A stretch of 64,000 nt of DNA from the NCBI GenBank assembly GCA_033794685.1, contig JARAYZ010000002.1; one strand, 5' to 3'. This stretch comes from Lentzea sp033794685 (GTDB taxonomy: Bacteria; Actinomycetota; Actinomycetes; Mycobacteriales; Pseudonocardiaceae). The notes beneath the pieces were generated by a model that ran no database searches, was not told the origin of the DNA, and saw only the letters and a list, made by a program, of their open reading frames with translations. This document shows, piece after piece, positions 50,872 to 59,047 of this stretch. A program made the position numbers and the translations under genes. How positions within the stretch are numbered: the first letter of the stretch is position 1; every line of letters begins with the position of its first letter.

Positions 50872-52676
50872 CGCACTCCTCCTTCGTGCGGCACGGGTTC
50901 AGCGTCGCGGATGAACCCGCCGCGTTCCCCGGTGAGGCTGGGGAAGGCGGCGAGCAACTCGCGGGTGTACGGGTGCTCCGCGGCGCGGTGGATCTCGTCC
51001 GCTGTGCCGAGCTCGACGATCCGTCCGTCGCGCATGACCGCGATGCGGTCGCTGATCTCCAGCAGCAACGGCAGGTCGTGGGTGATGAAGACGACCGCGA
51101 AGCCCAGCTCGTCACGGAACCGCAGGATCTCCTGCAGGATGCCGCGCTGCACCACGACGTCCAGCGCCGTCGTCGGCTCGTCCATGATCATGACCTGCGG
51201 GTCGAGCAGCAGGGCCATCGCGATCATGACCCGTTGCCGCATGCCGCCGGACAACTCGTGCGCGAACGAACTGAGCCGCCGCGGGTCGACACCGACCAGT
51301 TCCAGCACCTCGGCGCATCGCTGCCGCCGGTCGCCGCGGGACATGCCGGGCCGATGTGTGAGGAGCACGTCGTCCAGCTGGGCGCCGATCGTGATCACGG
51401 GGTTGAGCGCGTTCATCGCGCCCTGGAAGACCATGGAGAGCTTCGACCAGCGGAACGCGCGCAGCTCTTCGGGTTCCAGTGCCAGCACGTCGACGTCCGT
51501 GCCGTCGCGGTCGTGGAAGGTCACGGTCCCGGACGTCACCTCGGCGGGGGGCCGGTGCAGCCGGTTCACGGCGTAGGCCAGCGTGGTCTTGCCACACCCC
51601 GACTCACCCGCCAGGCCCAGGATCTCGCCGCGGCGCAGGGTGAAGGACACGTCGGTGACCGCACGTACCGGAGAAGGTCCCTGATACACCACGGAAAGGT
51701 GTTCGACGGTGAGCACCACGTCCTCGTTCGCACGAGCCGCCGGTCGCGCCTTCGACGACACCGGAGCCTCGTTCGCCCGCAACGGCACGTCCCGCAGCCT
51801 GGGGTTGATGATCTCGTCGATGCTGAAGTTCACCAGCGACAGGCCGCACCCGAACAACGCGATGATCAGGCCTGGCGGGACGAACCACCACCACGCGTCG
51901 AGCTGCAGCGCGAATCCGTTCTGCGCGAAGAAGAGCATCGTGCCGAGCGTCGAGGAGTTCGAGGCACCGAGCCCGAGGAACGACAGCCCGGCTTCGCCGA
52001 GGATCGCCGCGATGACCGCGAACACGAACTGGGAGGCGAGCACCGGCAGCAGGTTGGGCAGGATCTCGACGGCGATCACCCGCCAGGCCCTCTCCCCCGC
52101 GACCCGCGTCGCGGCGACGTAGTCCCGGTTGCGCAGCGACAACGTCTGCGCCCGCAGCACACGGGCGGACGCGGCCCAGCTCGTGATCGCCAGGACGATC
52201 GCGATCGTCCACGCCCCGCGCTGGTCGGCGGGCACGAATCCGGCGATGACGATCACCAGCGGCAGGCCCGGGATCACCAGCATCACGTTGGAGAACAACG
52301 AGAAGACCTCGTCGGTGAAGCCGCCCGCGTAGGCGCCGATGATGCCGAAGAAGGCGGACAGGATCGTGGCCATCACGCCGACGAGCAGGCCGATCTGCAA
52401 CGAGCCCCTGGTGGCGTGGGTGAGTTGGGCGAGCACGTCCTGACCGGTCTGGGTGGTGCCCATCAGGTGCTCGCCGCCCGGCGGGGTCAGGCCGATGTCG
52501 CGCACCGCGTCCGGGTCGCCCGCGAGCAACGGCCCGAGCACTCCGAACAGAGTGATCGCGACGACCAGGCCGAGCCCGACACCGAGCTTCGGCATCCAGC
52601 GCGGCAGCATCGAACGCCAGCCCGCCCTCGACGCCGCGGCGGTGGGTGGGGTGGTGGCTGTGCTGATGTTGGTCAC
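50868..52676 (-). CDS. Fused DppC-type permease and DppD-type ATPase
   Basis: 602 residues carrying two transporter parts in one chain. Residues 1-~295 are a DppC/OppC-like permease (LGLVVAITLFGVLGPLLAGDPDA, HLMGTTQTGQDVLAQLTHATRGS, EAA-type loop VAATRVAGERAWRVIAVEILPN, GEAGLSFLGLG). After a linker (~296-325), residues ~326-602 are an ATPase with Walker A GESGCGKTT, Q-loop MVFQGAMNALNP, signature LSGGMRQRVMIAMALL, Walker B VMIMDEPTTALD and H-loop ITHDLPLLLE. Such fusions occur in actinobacteria. The gene lies 13 bp from the upstream permease gene. Confidence 0.93.
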   Translation of the reverse strand: MTNISTATTPPTAAASRAGWRSMLPRWMPKLGVGLGLVVAITLFGVLGPLLAGDPDAVRDIGLTPPGGEHLMGTTQTGQDVLAQLTHATRGSLQIGLLVGVMATILSAFFGIIGAYAGGFTDEVFSLFSNVMLVIPGLPLVIVIAGFVPADQRGAWTIAIVLAITSWAASARVLRAQTLSLRNRDYVAATRVAGERAWRVIAVEILPNLLPVLASQFVFAVIAAILGEAGLSFLGLGASNSSTLGTMLFFAQNGFALQLDAWWWFVPPGLIIALFGCGLSLVNFSIDEIINPRLRDVPLRANEAPVSSKARPAARANEDVVLTVEHLSVVYQGPSPVRAVTDVSFTLRRGEILGLAGESGCGKTTLAYAVNRLHRPPAEVTSGTVTFHDRDGTDVDVLALEPEELRAFRWSKLSMVFQGAMNALNPVITIGAQLDDVLLTHRPGMSRGDRRQRCAEVLELVGVDPRRLSSFAHELSGGMRQRVMIAMALLLDPQVMIMDEPTTALDVVVQRGILQEILRFRDELGFAVVFITHDLPLLLEISDRIAVMRDGRIVELGTADEIHRAAEHPYTRELLAAFPSLTGERGGFIRDAEPVPHEGGVR

Positions 52677-52689
52677 GGCCCGGCTCCTC

Positions 52690-53679
52690 TCAGGCGCTCA
52701 CGCGGGTTCGGGGGTCGATCAGGGCGTACATCAGGTCGACCACGAGATTGGCGCCCAGCACGGCGATGGTGATCACCAGGAAGATGCCCTGCATCAACGC
52801 GTAGTCGTTGTTCTGCACCGCCTGCAGCAACCGTCCGCCGATGCCCGGATAGGAGAAGACCTGCTCGGTGACGATCGAGCCGGCCACCACGAAACCCAGT
52901 GAGATCGCGAACCCGGCCACCGAGGGCAGAACGGCGTTGCGCGCCGCGTAGCGGACCATCACCCGGCTGCCCCGCAGCCCCTTCGCCCGCGCCGTCAGCA
53001 CGTAGTCCTCGGACATGGACGACACCATCATGTTGCGCATGCCCAGCAGCCATCCGCCGACCGACGAGATGACGATGGTCAGCGCGGGCAGGGTCCCGTG
53101 GTAAAGCGCCGAGGAGAGGAACTCGGCGTTCCAGCCGGGCGACAGCACCACGTCGTACCCGCCGAGCAACGGGAACCAGCCCAGCGCCGACGACAGCAGC
53201 GCCACCAGGAGCAGGGCGAGCCAGAAGTACGGCACCGCCGCGAGCACGGTGGTCGACGGCACCAGGTTGTCGAGCCAGGTGCCGCGCCGCCAGCCGACCA
53301 GGGCGCCGAGTGCGACACCGAGCAGGAACGACAGCAGGGTCGCGATGCCGACCAGCACGACCGTCCACACCAGCGACGCCGCGATGACCTCCGACACCGG
53401 CGACGGGAAGACGCTCACCGAGATGCCGAGGTCACCACGGACGAGGCTGCCCAGATAGGAGAAGTACTCGCTCACCACCGACCCGCTCCGGCCCGTGCCG
53501 AGCAGCAACTCGTACGAGCGCCGCACGGCCGGGTCGACCGAGCCGCCACGCTGCTGCAGCCTCGCCATCAGGATGTCCACCGGGTTGCCCGGCATGAGCC
53601 TCGGGATGACGAAGTTCAGCGTCACCGCCGCCCAGAGGGCGACCACGTAGAACAGCAGCTTCCGGGCGTAGTACGCCAT
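52690..53679 (-). CDS. Oligopeptide-type ABC transporter permease (DppB/OppB-like)
   Basis: 329 residues. The N-terminus YYARKLLFYVVALWAAVTLNFVIPRLMPGNPVD and MARLQQRGG are standard for DppB proteins. The ATPase-contact loop is at ~215-235 (SEDYVLTARAKGLRGSRVMVRYAARNAVLP), and the C-terminus DLMYALIDPRTRVSA is typical. Six membrane segments are expected. It pairs with the DppC-like half of the next gene. The start is 7 bp from the binding-protein stop. Confidence 0.94.
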   Translation of the reverse strand: MAYYARKLLFYVVALWAAVTLNFVIPRLMPGNPVDILMARLQQRGGSVDPAVRRSYELLLGTGRSGSVVSEYFSYLGSLVRGDLGISVSVFPSPVSEVIAASLVWTVVLVGIATLLSFLLGVALGALVGWRRGTWLDNLVPSTTVLAAVPYFWLALLLVALLSSALGWFPLLGGYDVVLSPGWNAEFLSSALYHGTLPALTIVISSVGGWLLGMRNMMVSSMSEDYVLTARAKGLRGSRVMVRYAARNAVLPSVAGFAISLGFVVAGSIVTEQVFSYPGIGGRLLQAVQNNDYALMQGIFLVITIAVLGANLVVDLMYALIDPRTRVSA

Positions 53680-53686
53680 CGGTTCG

Positions 53687-55369
53687 TCACTTGCCCGCTG
53701 GCTTGAGCTTCATGTAGATCTCCGAGTTGTCCGGCTTCGACCAGACCGCCGGGAACGCGTAGAGGTCGTCCTTGGTCGGCCAGCCGGTGAACTTCTTCGC
53801 GTTGTACTCGCTGGTCGTGCCACCGGTGAGCACCGGGATGTACGGCATGACCTCCTCGACCCGCGTCTGGATCACGTCGAAGTACGGCTGCCGGGCAGCG
53901 GCGTCCTCGGGGTTGATGCGCTTGAGCGCGGCCAGCGCGGCGTCGACCTGGGCGTCCTTCATCCGCCCGTAGTTCGGGGTGGCGGTCTCACCGACCCGCG
54001 CGGTGGTGGCGCCGCTGAAGAAGTAGCTGAAGGTGTAGTACGGGTCCGCCGAAGGCCCCTGACTGACCGAGTCGATCAGCAGCTCGAAGTTGCCCTGGTT
54101 GCGCTGGTCGGACCACTCGTTCCAGGAGAGCTGCTGCGGTGTCACCTTGATGCCGATCTGCTGCAGTTGCTGCCCGACGGTGTTGACGGCGGTGATGTAG
54201 TCGGTCCAGCCGGTCACGACCTTCACGGTCAGCGCCAGCGGCTTGCCGTCCTTGGCGTAGATCCCGTCGGCGCCCTTCGCGTAGCCCGCGCCCTCGAGCA
54301 ACTGGGTCGCCTTCGCCACGTCAGGACTCATCGGCGCCGACTTCTCCCGCAGCTTCCCGGAGATGTAGGACTTGTCCCGCTCCAGCAACGCGAATCCCGG
54401 CGAGATCTCGCTCGAGGTGTCCTGGAACGCCAGCGCGTTGAGCTGTCCGCGGTTGATCCCGTAGTAGATCGCCCTGCGGACGGCGGGGTCGGTCTGCGGA
54501 CCGGTGCAGCCGAGCTCGGCGTTGGAGCAGGTGAACAGCGCGGTCTGGTTCTGCGGAATGGTGATGGCCTGGTAGCCGGGGTAGGTCTTCTCGACGTTCT
54601 TGATGTCCGGGACCGGGCCGGTCTGCCAGTCGATCTTGCCGGCCTTGAGCGCGTCGGCGCCGGCCTGGTTGCCGGACAGCGCCAGGTAGCGGATCTTCTT
54701 CACGGCGGGCTCGCCGCCGTAGTAGCCGGGGTTCGACTTCAGCGTGATCGCCTGCGCCTTGAACTCGTCGAGCTGGAACGGACCCGTGCCGACCGGGTTC
54801 TTCATCAGGTCCGTCGCCGGTGTGGCGATGTCCTTCCACAAATGCTCAGGGACCATCCAGAGCCTGCCCAGGATCTGCGGGCCCTCCATGAACGCAGCCT
54901 CGTCGAACTTGATGACGACGTGCGTGTCGTCGGTGGCCGTCGCCGTGCCCTTGTAGCCGGTCGAGTTCATGGTGGCGTTCTTGCGAACCATGTCGAGCGT
55001 GAACACGACGTCCTTCGCGGTGAACTTCTGCCCGTCGGACCACTTGACGTCGTCGCGCAACGTGACCGACAGCTCGGTGCCGTCGGCGTTCCAGGAGAAC
55101 TCCTTGGCCAGCCGAGGCTTCGGCTCGGCGCCACGTTTGATGGCGTTGAAGTAGAACAGCGGTTCGAAGATCGTGCCGGCGCCCTCGCTGGAGGTCGGCG
55201 AGTACGGGTTGAAGTTGGCCTGGTAGTCCCCGGCCTGGCCGGTGAAGGCGATCAACGTCCCGGCGTCCACCGAGCCGGCGCCGGGAGACGAACCGCATCC
55301 GGTCGCCACCAGGCCGAGCACCGCCAAGCCGGCTACGGCGACGCGTACCCGCTCTGACTTCAGGGACAT
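53687..55369 (-). CDS. Lipoprotein substrate-binding protein of the Dpp/Opp class (SBP family 5)
   Basis: 560 residues from ATG 55369 (AGAGGA 6 bp upstream). The lipobox LVATGCGSS marks a lipid-anchored extracellular protein. SBP_bac_5 features: IFEPLFYFNAIKRGAEPKPRLAKEFSWNADGTELSVTLRDDVKWSDGQKFTAKDVVFTLD, PVGTGPFQLDEFK and AVRRAIYYGINRGQLNALAF. Most family-5 proteins bind peptides, but a branch binds cello-, manno- or laminari-oligosaccharides; the linkage to GH36 and GH26 favours (galacto)manno-oligosaccharides. It is the first gene of the operon, with a recognisable promoter. Confidence 0.92.
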   Translation of the reverse strand: MSLKSERVRVAVAGLAVLGLVATGCGSSPGAGSVDAGTLIAFTGQAGDYQANFNPYSPTSSEGAGTIFEPLFYFNAIKRGAEPKPRLAKEFSWNADGTELSVTLRDDVKWSDGQKFTAKDVVFTLDMVRKNATMNSTGYKGTATATDDTHVVIKFDEAAFMEGPQILGRLWMVPEHLWKDIATPATDLMKNPVGTGPFQLDEFKAQAITLKSNPGYYGGEPAVKKIRYLALSGNQAGADALKAGKIDWQTGPVPDIKNVEKTYPGYQAITIPQNQTALFTCSNAELGCTGPQTDPAVRRAIYYGINRGQLNALAFQDTSSEISPGFALLERDKSYISGKLREKSAPMSPDVAKATQLLEGAGYAKGADGIYAKDGKPLALTVKVVTGWTDYITAVNTVGQQLQQIGIKVTPQQLSWNEWSDQRNQGNFELLIDSVSQGPSADPYYTFSYFFSGATTARVGETATPNYGRMKDAQVDAALAALKRINPEDAAARQPYFDVIQTRVEEVMPYIPVLTGGTTSEYNAKKFTGWPTKDDLYAFPAVWSKPDNSEIYMKLKPAGK

Positions 55370-55429
55370 CGTTGTTCCTCTCACTACCTGCGGGGCCTCG
55401 GAGGTGGCCTGGGTCACACCAACGAGTGG

Positions 55430-55459
55430 ATTCTTAAGTAAGTGAAGAAACAAAGTCAA
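55430..55459 (-). promoter_or_regulatory. Promoter of the galactomannan transporter operon
   Basis: On the minus strand TTGACT (-35), a 17-bp spacer and TAAGAAT (-10) lie about 60 bp before the binding-protein start. CTTACTTAAG overlaps the -10 and echoes CTTACTTAGG in the GH2 promoter at 13859. Confidence 0.6.
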
Positions 55460-55470
55460 TACTTGCTGGA

Positions 55471-55492
55471 TCACCTGTGTTAACACGGGTGA
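55471..55492. promoter_or_regulatory. 22-bp near-perfect palindrome, probable ROK operator
   Basis: TCACCTGTGTTAACACGGG followed by TGA has 10 of 11 pairs. It lies in the divergent gap between the transporter operon and the ROK gene, 12 bp upstream of the -35 of the operon. Confidence 0.65.
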
Positions 55493-55554
55493 CCAACCAG
55501 AAACTGGCTTGCTAGCCTTTGATCGACAGTCGAAGTAAGCACGTGGAGGTGCCT

Positions 55555-56835
55555 GTGAACAGCCCGGCCCGCAGCACCCCACATGCGAGCAGCAAGTCCG
55601 CGGTGCTCGACGTCATCCGGGCGGCGGGCACGATCAGCCGCGTCGGCTTGACCAAGACGACGGGACTGACCGGCGCGACGATCTCCGTCGCCGTCCGCAA
55701 GCTCCTCGACGAGGATCTCGTACTGGAGACCGGGCACGCCGAGTCCACCGGCGGCAAACGCAGAGTGCTGCTCCAGCTGAACCACAACTCGCGCTACGCG
55801 GTCGGGGTGCACCTCGACCACGAACGCATCACCTACGTGCTGACGAATCTCAGTGGCGCCGTGGTCGCCCGCATCACCAGGCCCGGCGCCGGTGTCCAGG
55901 AACCCTCCGTGATCGTCAAGCGCATGGCCGGCGAGGTCGCGGCGCTCGTCACCAGGGTCGGCGTCGAACCGGGCCGCGTACTGGGCATCGGACTGGTGTC
56001 CCCCGGCCCGCTCCGCGCGAACACCGGCATGACCCTCACCCCGCCACCGATGCGCAAGTGGGAGGACTACCCCGTCGACCGGGAGCTCGCGGCCGCGACC
56101 GGCCTGCCGGTGGTGCTGGACAACGACGCCACCGCCGCGGCGCTCGGCGAGCACTGGTCAGGAGGCATGGGAGGTGCCTCGACCTCCGCCGCGCTCTACA
56201 TGGGAAGTGGCATCGGCGCGGGCATCGTGATCGGCGGCATCACCTACCGCGGCAGCAGTGGCAACGCCGGCGAGATCGGGCACGTGTGCGTCGACATCGC
56301 GGGTCCCGAGTGCTGGTGCGGAGCTCGCGGGTGCGTCGAGGCACTCGCAGGGCCCGCCGCCGTCGTCGCGGCCGCGCGTGCGAACCAGGCACTGGCGCAT
56401 CTGGTCGGCGCCGGCCGGTCCCGCAACTCCCTGACAGCGGACTTCGCCGCGGTGAGCCGCGCGGCCCGCCGGGGCGAACCACACGCGACCGCGATCCTCG
56501 AGCGCTCCGCGCAGTACGTCGCGGTGGCCACCCGCACCCTGGCGAACGTCATGGACGTGGAGTTCCTCGTGCTCACCGGACCGGGCTTCGCGATCGCGGG
56601 ATCGGTGTACCTGCCGATCGTGCGGCAAGAACTCGACCGAGGCTTCTTCGCACGTGGCGTGCACACGGTCGAGGTGCGACTTTCCCGCACAGCGGCCACA
56701 GCGCCCGCGATCGGTGCCGCCGCCATGGTGCTGCAGTCCGAGCTCGTGCCCCTGCACGCGGTGCAGCGGCTGCCGGAGAGCCTCATCGTGGACGAACTGG
56801 CGCTGGCCTCCCACCCCGTGCGCGAGCACGGATGA
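55555..56835 (+). CDS. ROK-family transcriptional regulator (galactomannan locus)
   Basis: 426 residues from GTG 55555 (GGAGG 6 bp upstream). Winged helix KSAVLDVIRAAGTISRVGLTKTTGLTGATIS; ROK domain with VVLDNDATAAALGEHW, GSGIGAGIVIGG, EIGHVCVD and zinc motif CWCGARGCVE. Divergent from the Dpp-type operon and separated by two operator-like elements, it is the probable local repressor with a mannose- or galactose-related effector. It is paralogous to the ROK gene at 8733; the two share most of their N-terminal 100 residues. Confidence 0.93.
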   Translation: MNSPARSTPHASSKSAVLDVIRAAGTISRVGLTKTTGLTGATISVAVRKLLDEDLVLETGHAESTGGKRRVLLQLNHNSRYAVGVHLDHERITYVLTNLSGAVVARITRPGAGVQEPSVIVKRMAGEVAALVTRVGVEPGRVLGIGLVSPGPLRANTGMTLTPPPMRKWEDYPVDRELAAATGLPVVLDNDATAAALGEHWSGGMGGASTSAALYMGSGIGAGIVIGGITYRGSSGNAGEIGHVCVDIAGPECWCGARGCVEALAGPAAVVAAARANQALAHLVGAGRSRNSLTADFAAVSRAARRGEPHATAILERSAQYVAVATRTLANVMDVEFLVLTGPGFAIAGSVYLPIVRQELDRGFFARGVHTVEVRLSRTAATAPAIGAAAMVLQSELVPLHAVQRLPESLIVDELALASHPVREHG

Positions 56836-56956
56836 GCGGCCGGACGGAACCAGCCGAGCACAGCTCAGCGGCAAGCACAGAGTTCTCGTGCTCCCAACAG
56901 GTTCTGGCGGTGGCCCAGCCCCGCATGGAGCTGGGCCACGGTGTGTCGACCTTGGT

Positions 56957-57236
56957 GTGAGAAAGGGCGAGCAGCTTCCCTGGATCGTGCCCGGCAAGCT
57001 GTGAGCGCGGGATCGAGCCGCTGCTCCCGGTGGTCCTGTGTCGTGCCGACCATGCGGAACGTAGGTGGCTAGATGACCGCAAGGTGTTGTGCGGCATCCT
57101 GTTCGTGCCCTGCAACGGCATCCCGTGGAAGTTCCTGCCCCAGGAACTCGGCTTTGGCTCCGGCGTGACCGCCTGGCGGCGATTGCGGGGCTGACACCAG
57201 GCCGGTGTCTGGCGGCGGCTGGTGTGTTCGATGACC
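56957..57236 (+). mobile_element. Degraded IS5-type transposase remnant
   Basis: Three pieces in different frames rebuild the start of an IS5-group transposase: GEQLPWIVPGKL, then after a +1 shift IEPLLPVV ... RRWLDDRKVLCGILFV, IPWKFLPQELGFGSG and TAWRRL up to TGA 57192, then HQAGVWRRL. The catalytic DDE part is missing. The remainder of the gap 56836-57346 has no recognisable gene. The element is dead. Confidence 0.8.
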
Positions 57237-57346
57237 GTGAGTACTTACAGGCGGGTGCCGTTCAAGGTGCGGCTTTCGAAGAGGTCGCAGGAACCGCGCC
57301 GACGGCTTCGACGCCGCACGCGGTACTGGCGGCCAACGCCCTTCAC

Positions 57347-58939
57347 TCACAGCGGCCCATACGGGCCGAAGCCGTCCCCACGCGCTACGCGACGCGACGT
57401 CTCCTCCGGATAACGACCGACGGGGTTACGGCCGCCCCAGATCTTCACCTGCCCACCGGGCCGGTACTCGGGCCACCCAGGATCGCCTGTGTGCGCGAAG
57501 CGAGCCCAAGCGGCACGGACCTCGTTACCGAGCGCCAAGTCCGATGCGGTGGGCGGGCCGGCGTAGACCAGGCTGTAGACACCTGGACGGAAGTTGCCGA
57601 ACACCAGGGGAACGTCCATGCCGTGCAGGGCGCCGCGAACACCGTTCACGCCCACGACGTCGTGGGTGAACTCATAGAAGTACGTGGCCCCGCCCGCCGT
57701 CGCGTGCGCTTCGGCGAGCTTCGCGGCAGGCATGCGGAACAGCCAATCGGACTTGACCAGTTCGTACAACTGCGAGTCAGTGCTGCCGGGAAACGCCGCC
57801 GTGTAGGCGGCCGCGTCCCCCCGCGGCGCGAACATGGTCACGGCCGCCTCCCGCTGCGCGCGGGTCACGTTGCCGACGAGCCCTTGCAGAGCGCTGAACA
57901 GAAGGTTCTCGTCACGAGTGTGCCCGATGATCAGGTCAACGTGCCGCGAGACTCCGTTCTTCATTGCTGCGTAAGGGGTCTGCGGCAGGACGACTCCGTC
58001 GACGACAGGTCCGTACGTACCAGAAATCGCGGCGATCACACCCCACCTGTCCACGAACGACGTCATGCGTGCATTGACCTGGGCTCCGAACGCCGTGAGC
58101 TCGTCGGGTGCAACCTGAGACAGGTCCGCCACGGTGGCACCACGGCCCGCCGTTGCGGCGATCTCGGCCCCGACCTCCGCGGCCAACTCCGGGGTGACCT
58201 GGGGACGCGGCATGCTCTGCACGACGGCACGCTTGAACAAGCCGACTGCGGAGGGCATGGCCAGCAGAGCCGCCACGCATCCTGCTCCGGACGATTCACC
58301 GAACACCGTCACGCGGCCGGAGTCACCTCCGAACGCGTGGATGTTGTTGTTGACCCAGCGCAGCGCGGCAACCAGGTCGAGCAGTCCCCGATTGGGTGGG
58401 GCACCGTCAATCCAGGTGAACCCCTCTACTCCGGAGCGGTAGTTCACCGTCACCACGACGACCCGGCCTTCGCGGGCCAACAGCGTCCCCTCATAGGTCG
58501 GCTCGTCAGTGCCTCCCCTGGTGTAGCCGCCCCCGTAGATCCACACCATCACCGGCAGCGGCGTGCTCACGTTCTCGGGCGCCCAAACGTTCACGGTGAG
58601 CCAGTTGTCCCCCACCGTGGGCACACCCGGCTGCGGGGCCGACGGCCCGAACGCGGTAGCGTCCCGCACCCCTTTCCAGGGTGTGACCTTTCGGGGCGCG
58701 GCGAAGCGCAGTTCTCGCACGGGCGGCATGCCGTAGGGAATGCCGAGGAACGCCTTACCTCCGCCCTCGGTCGGCAGGCCGCGAACCCTTCCCGAAGCGA
58801 AGGTGACTTCGGGTGCACCGGAAACGGACGCTGCGGCACGGGCAACGCTCGTCGGCAACGCCGCAGCCGCCCCGAACAGGGCGGCCGCGGACAGCAGCGT
58901 TCGCCTGTCAAATGCTCGCGATTCCCGTTGATCGTCCAT
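57347..58939 (-). CDS. Exported type-B carboxylesterase/lipase
   Basis: 530 residues with a Tat-like leader (DRRTLLSAAALFGAAAALP). Carboxylesterase-family motifs in order: FLGIPYGMPPVRELRFAAP, DNWLTVNVWAPEN, PVMVWIYGGGYTRGG (oxyanion), VVVTVNYRSG, nucleophile Ser in VFGESSGAGCVAALLA, Glu in GHTRDENLLF and His in GALHGMDVPLVFGNF. Substrate unknown; the group hydrolyses small aryl or alkyl esters. It is divergent from an AraC regulator that probably controls it. Confidence 0.93.
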   Translation of the reverse strand: MDDQRESRAFDRRTLLSAAALFGAAAALPTSVARAAASVSGAPEVTFASGRVRGLPTEGGGKAFLGIPYGMPPVRELRFAAPRKVTPWKGVRDATAFGPSAPQPGVPTVGDNWLTVNVWAPENVSTPLPVMVWIYGGGYTRGGTDEPTYEGTLLAREGRVVVVTVNYRSGVEGFTWIDGAPPNRGLLDLVAALRWVNNNIHAFGGDSGRVTVFGESSGAGCVAALLAMPSAVGLFKRAVVQSMPRPQVTPELAAEVGAEIAATAGRGATVADLSQVAPDELTAFGAQVNARMTSFVDRWGVIAAISGTYGPVVDGVVLPQTPYAAMKNGVSRHVDLIIGHTRDENLLFSALQGLVGNVTRAQREAAVTMFAPRGDAAAYTAAFPGSTDSQLYELVKSDWLFRMPAAKLAEAHATAGGATYFYEFTHDVVGVNGVRGALHGMDVPLVFGNFRPGVYSLVYAGPPTASDLALGNEVRAAWARFAHTGDPGWPEYRPGGQVKIWGGRNPVGRYPEETSRRVARGDGFGPYGPL

Positions 58940-59047
58940 GTTCGCCTCGTTTCATCGGGTGTCCGAACAGGATCGACCGCAGGCGTCCTTCCCCTGTGGT
59001 GAAGGGAGTTCGACGCGACAACGGCGGATCCGGCTACCCTTTCCACT

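Noticed and set aside
48242..52772. Several long plus-strand frames opposite GH36 and the ABC genes
   Set aside because: All lie over genes with clear catalytic or Walker motifs, and none has a ribosome site or recognisable domain.
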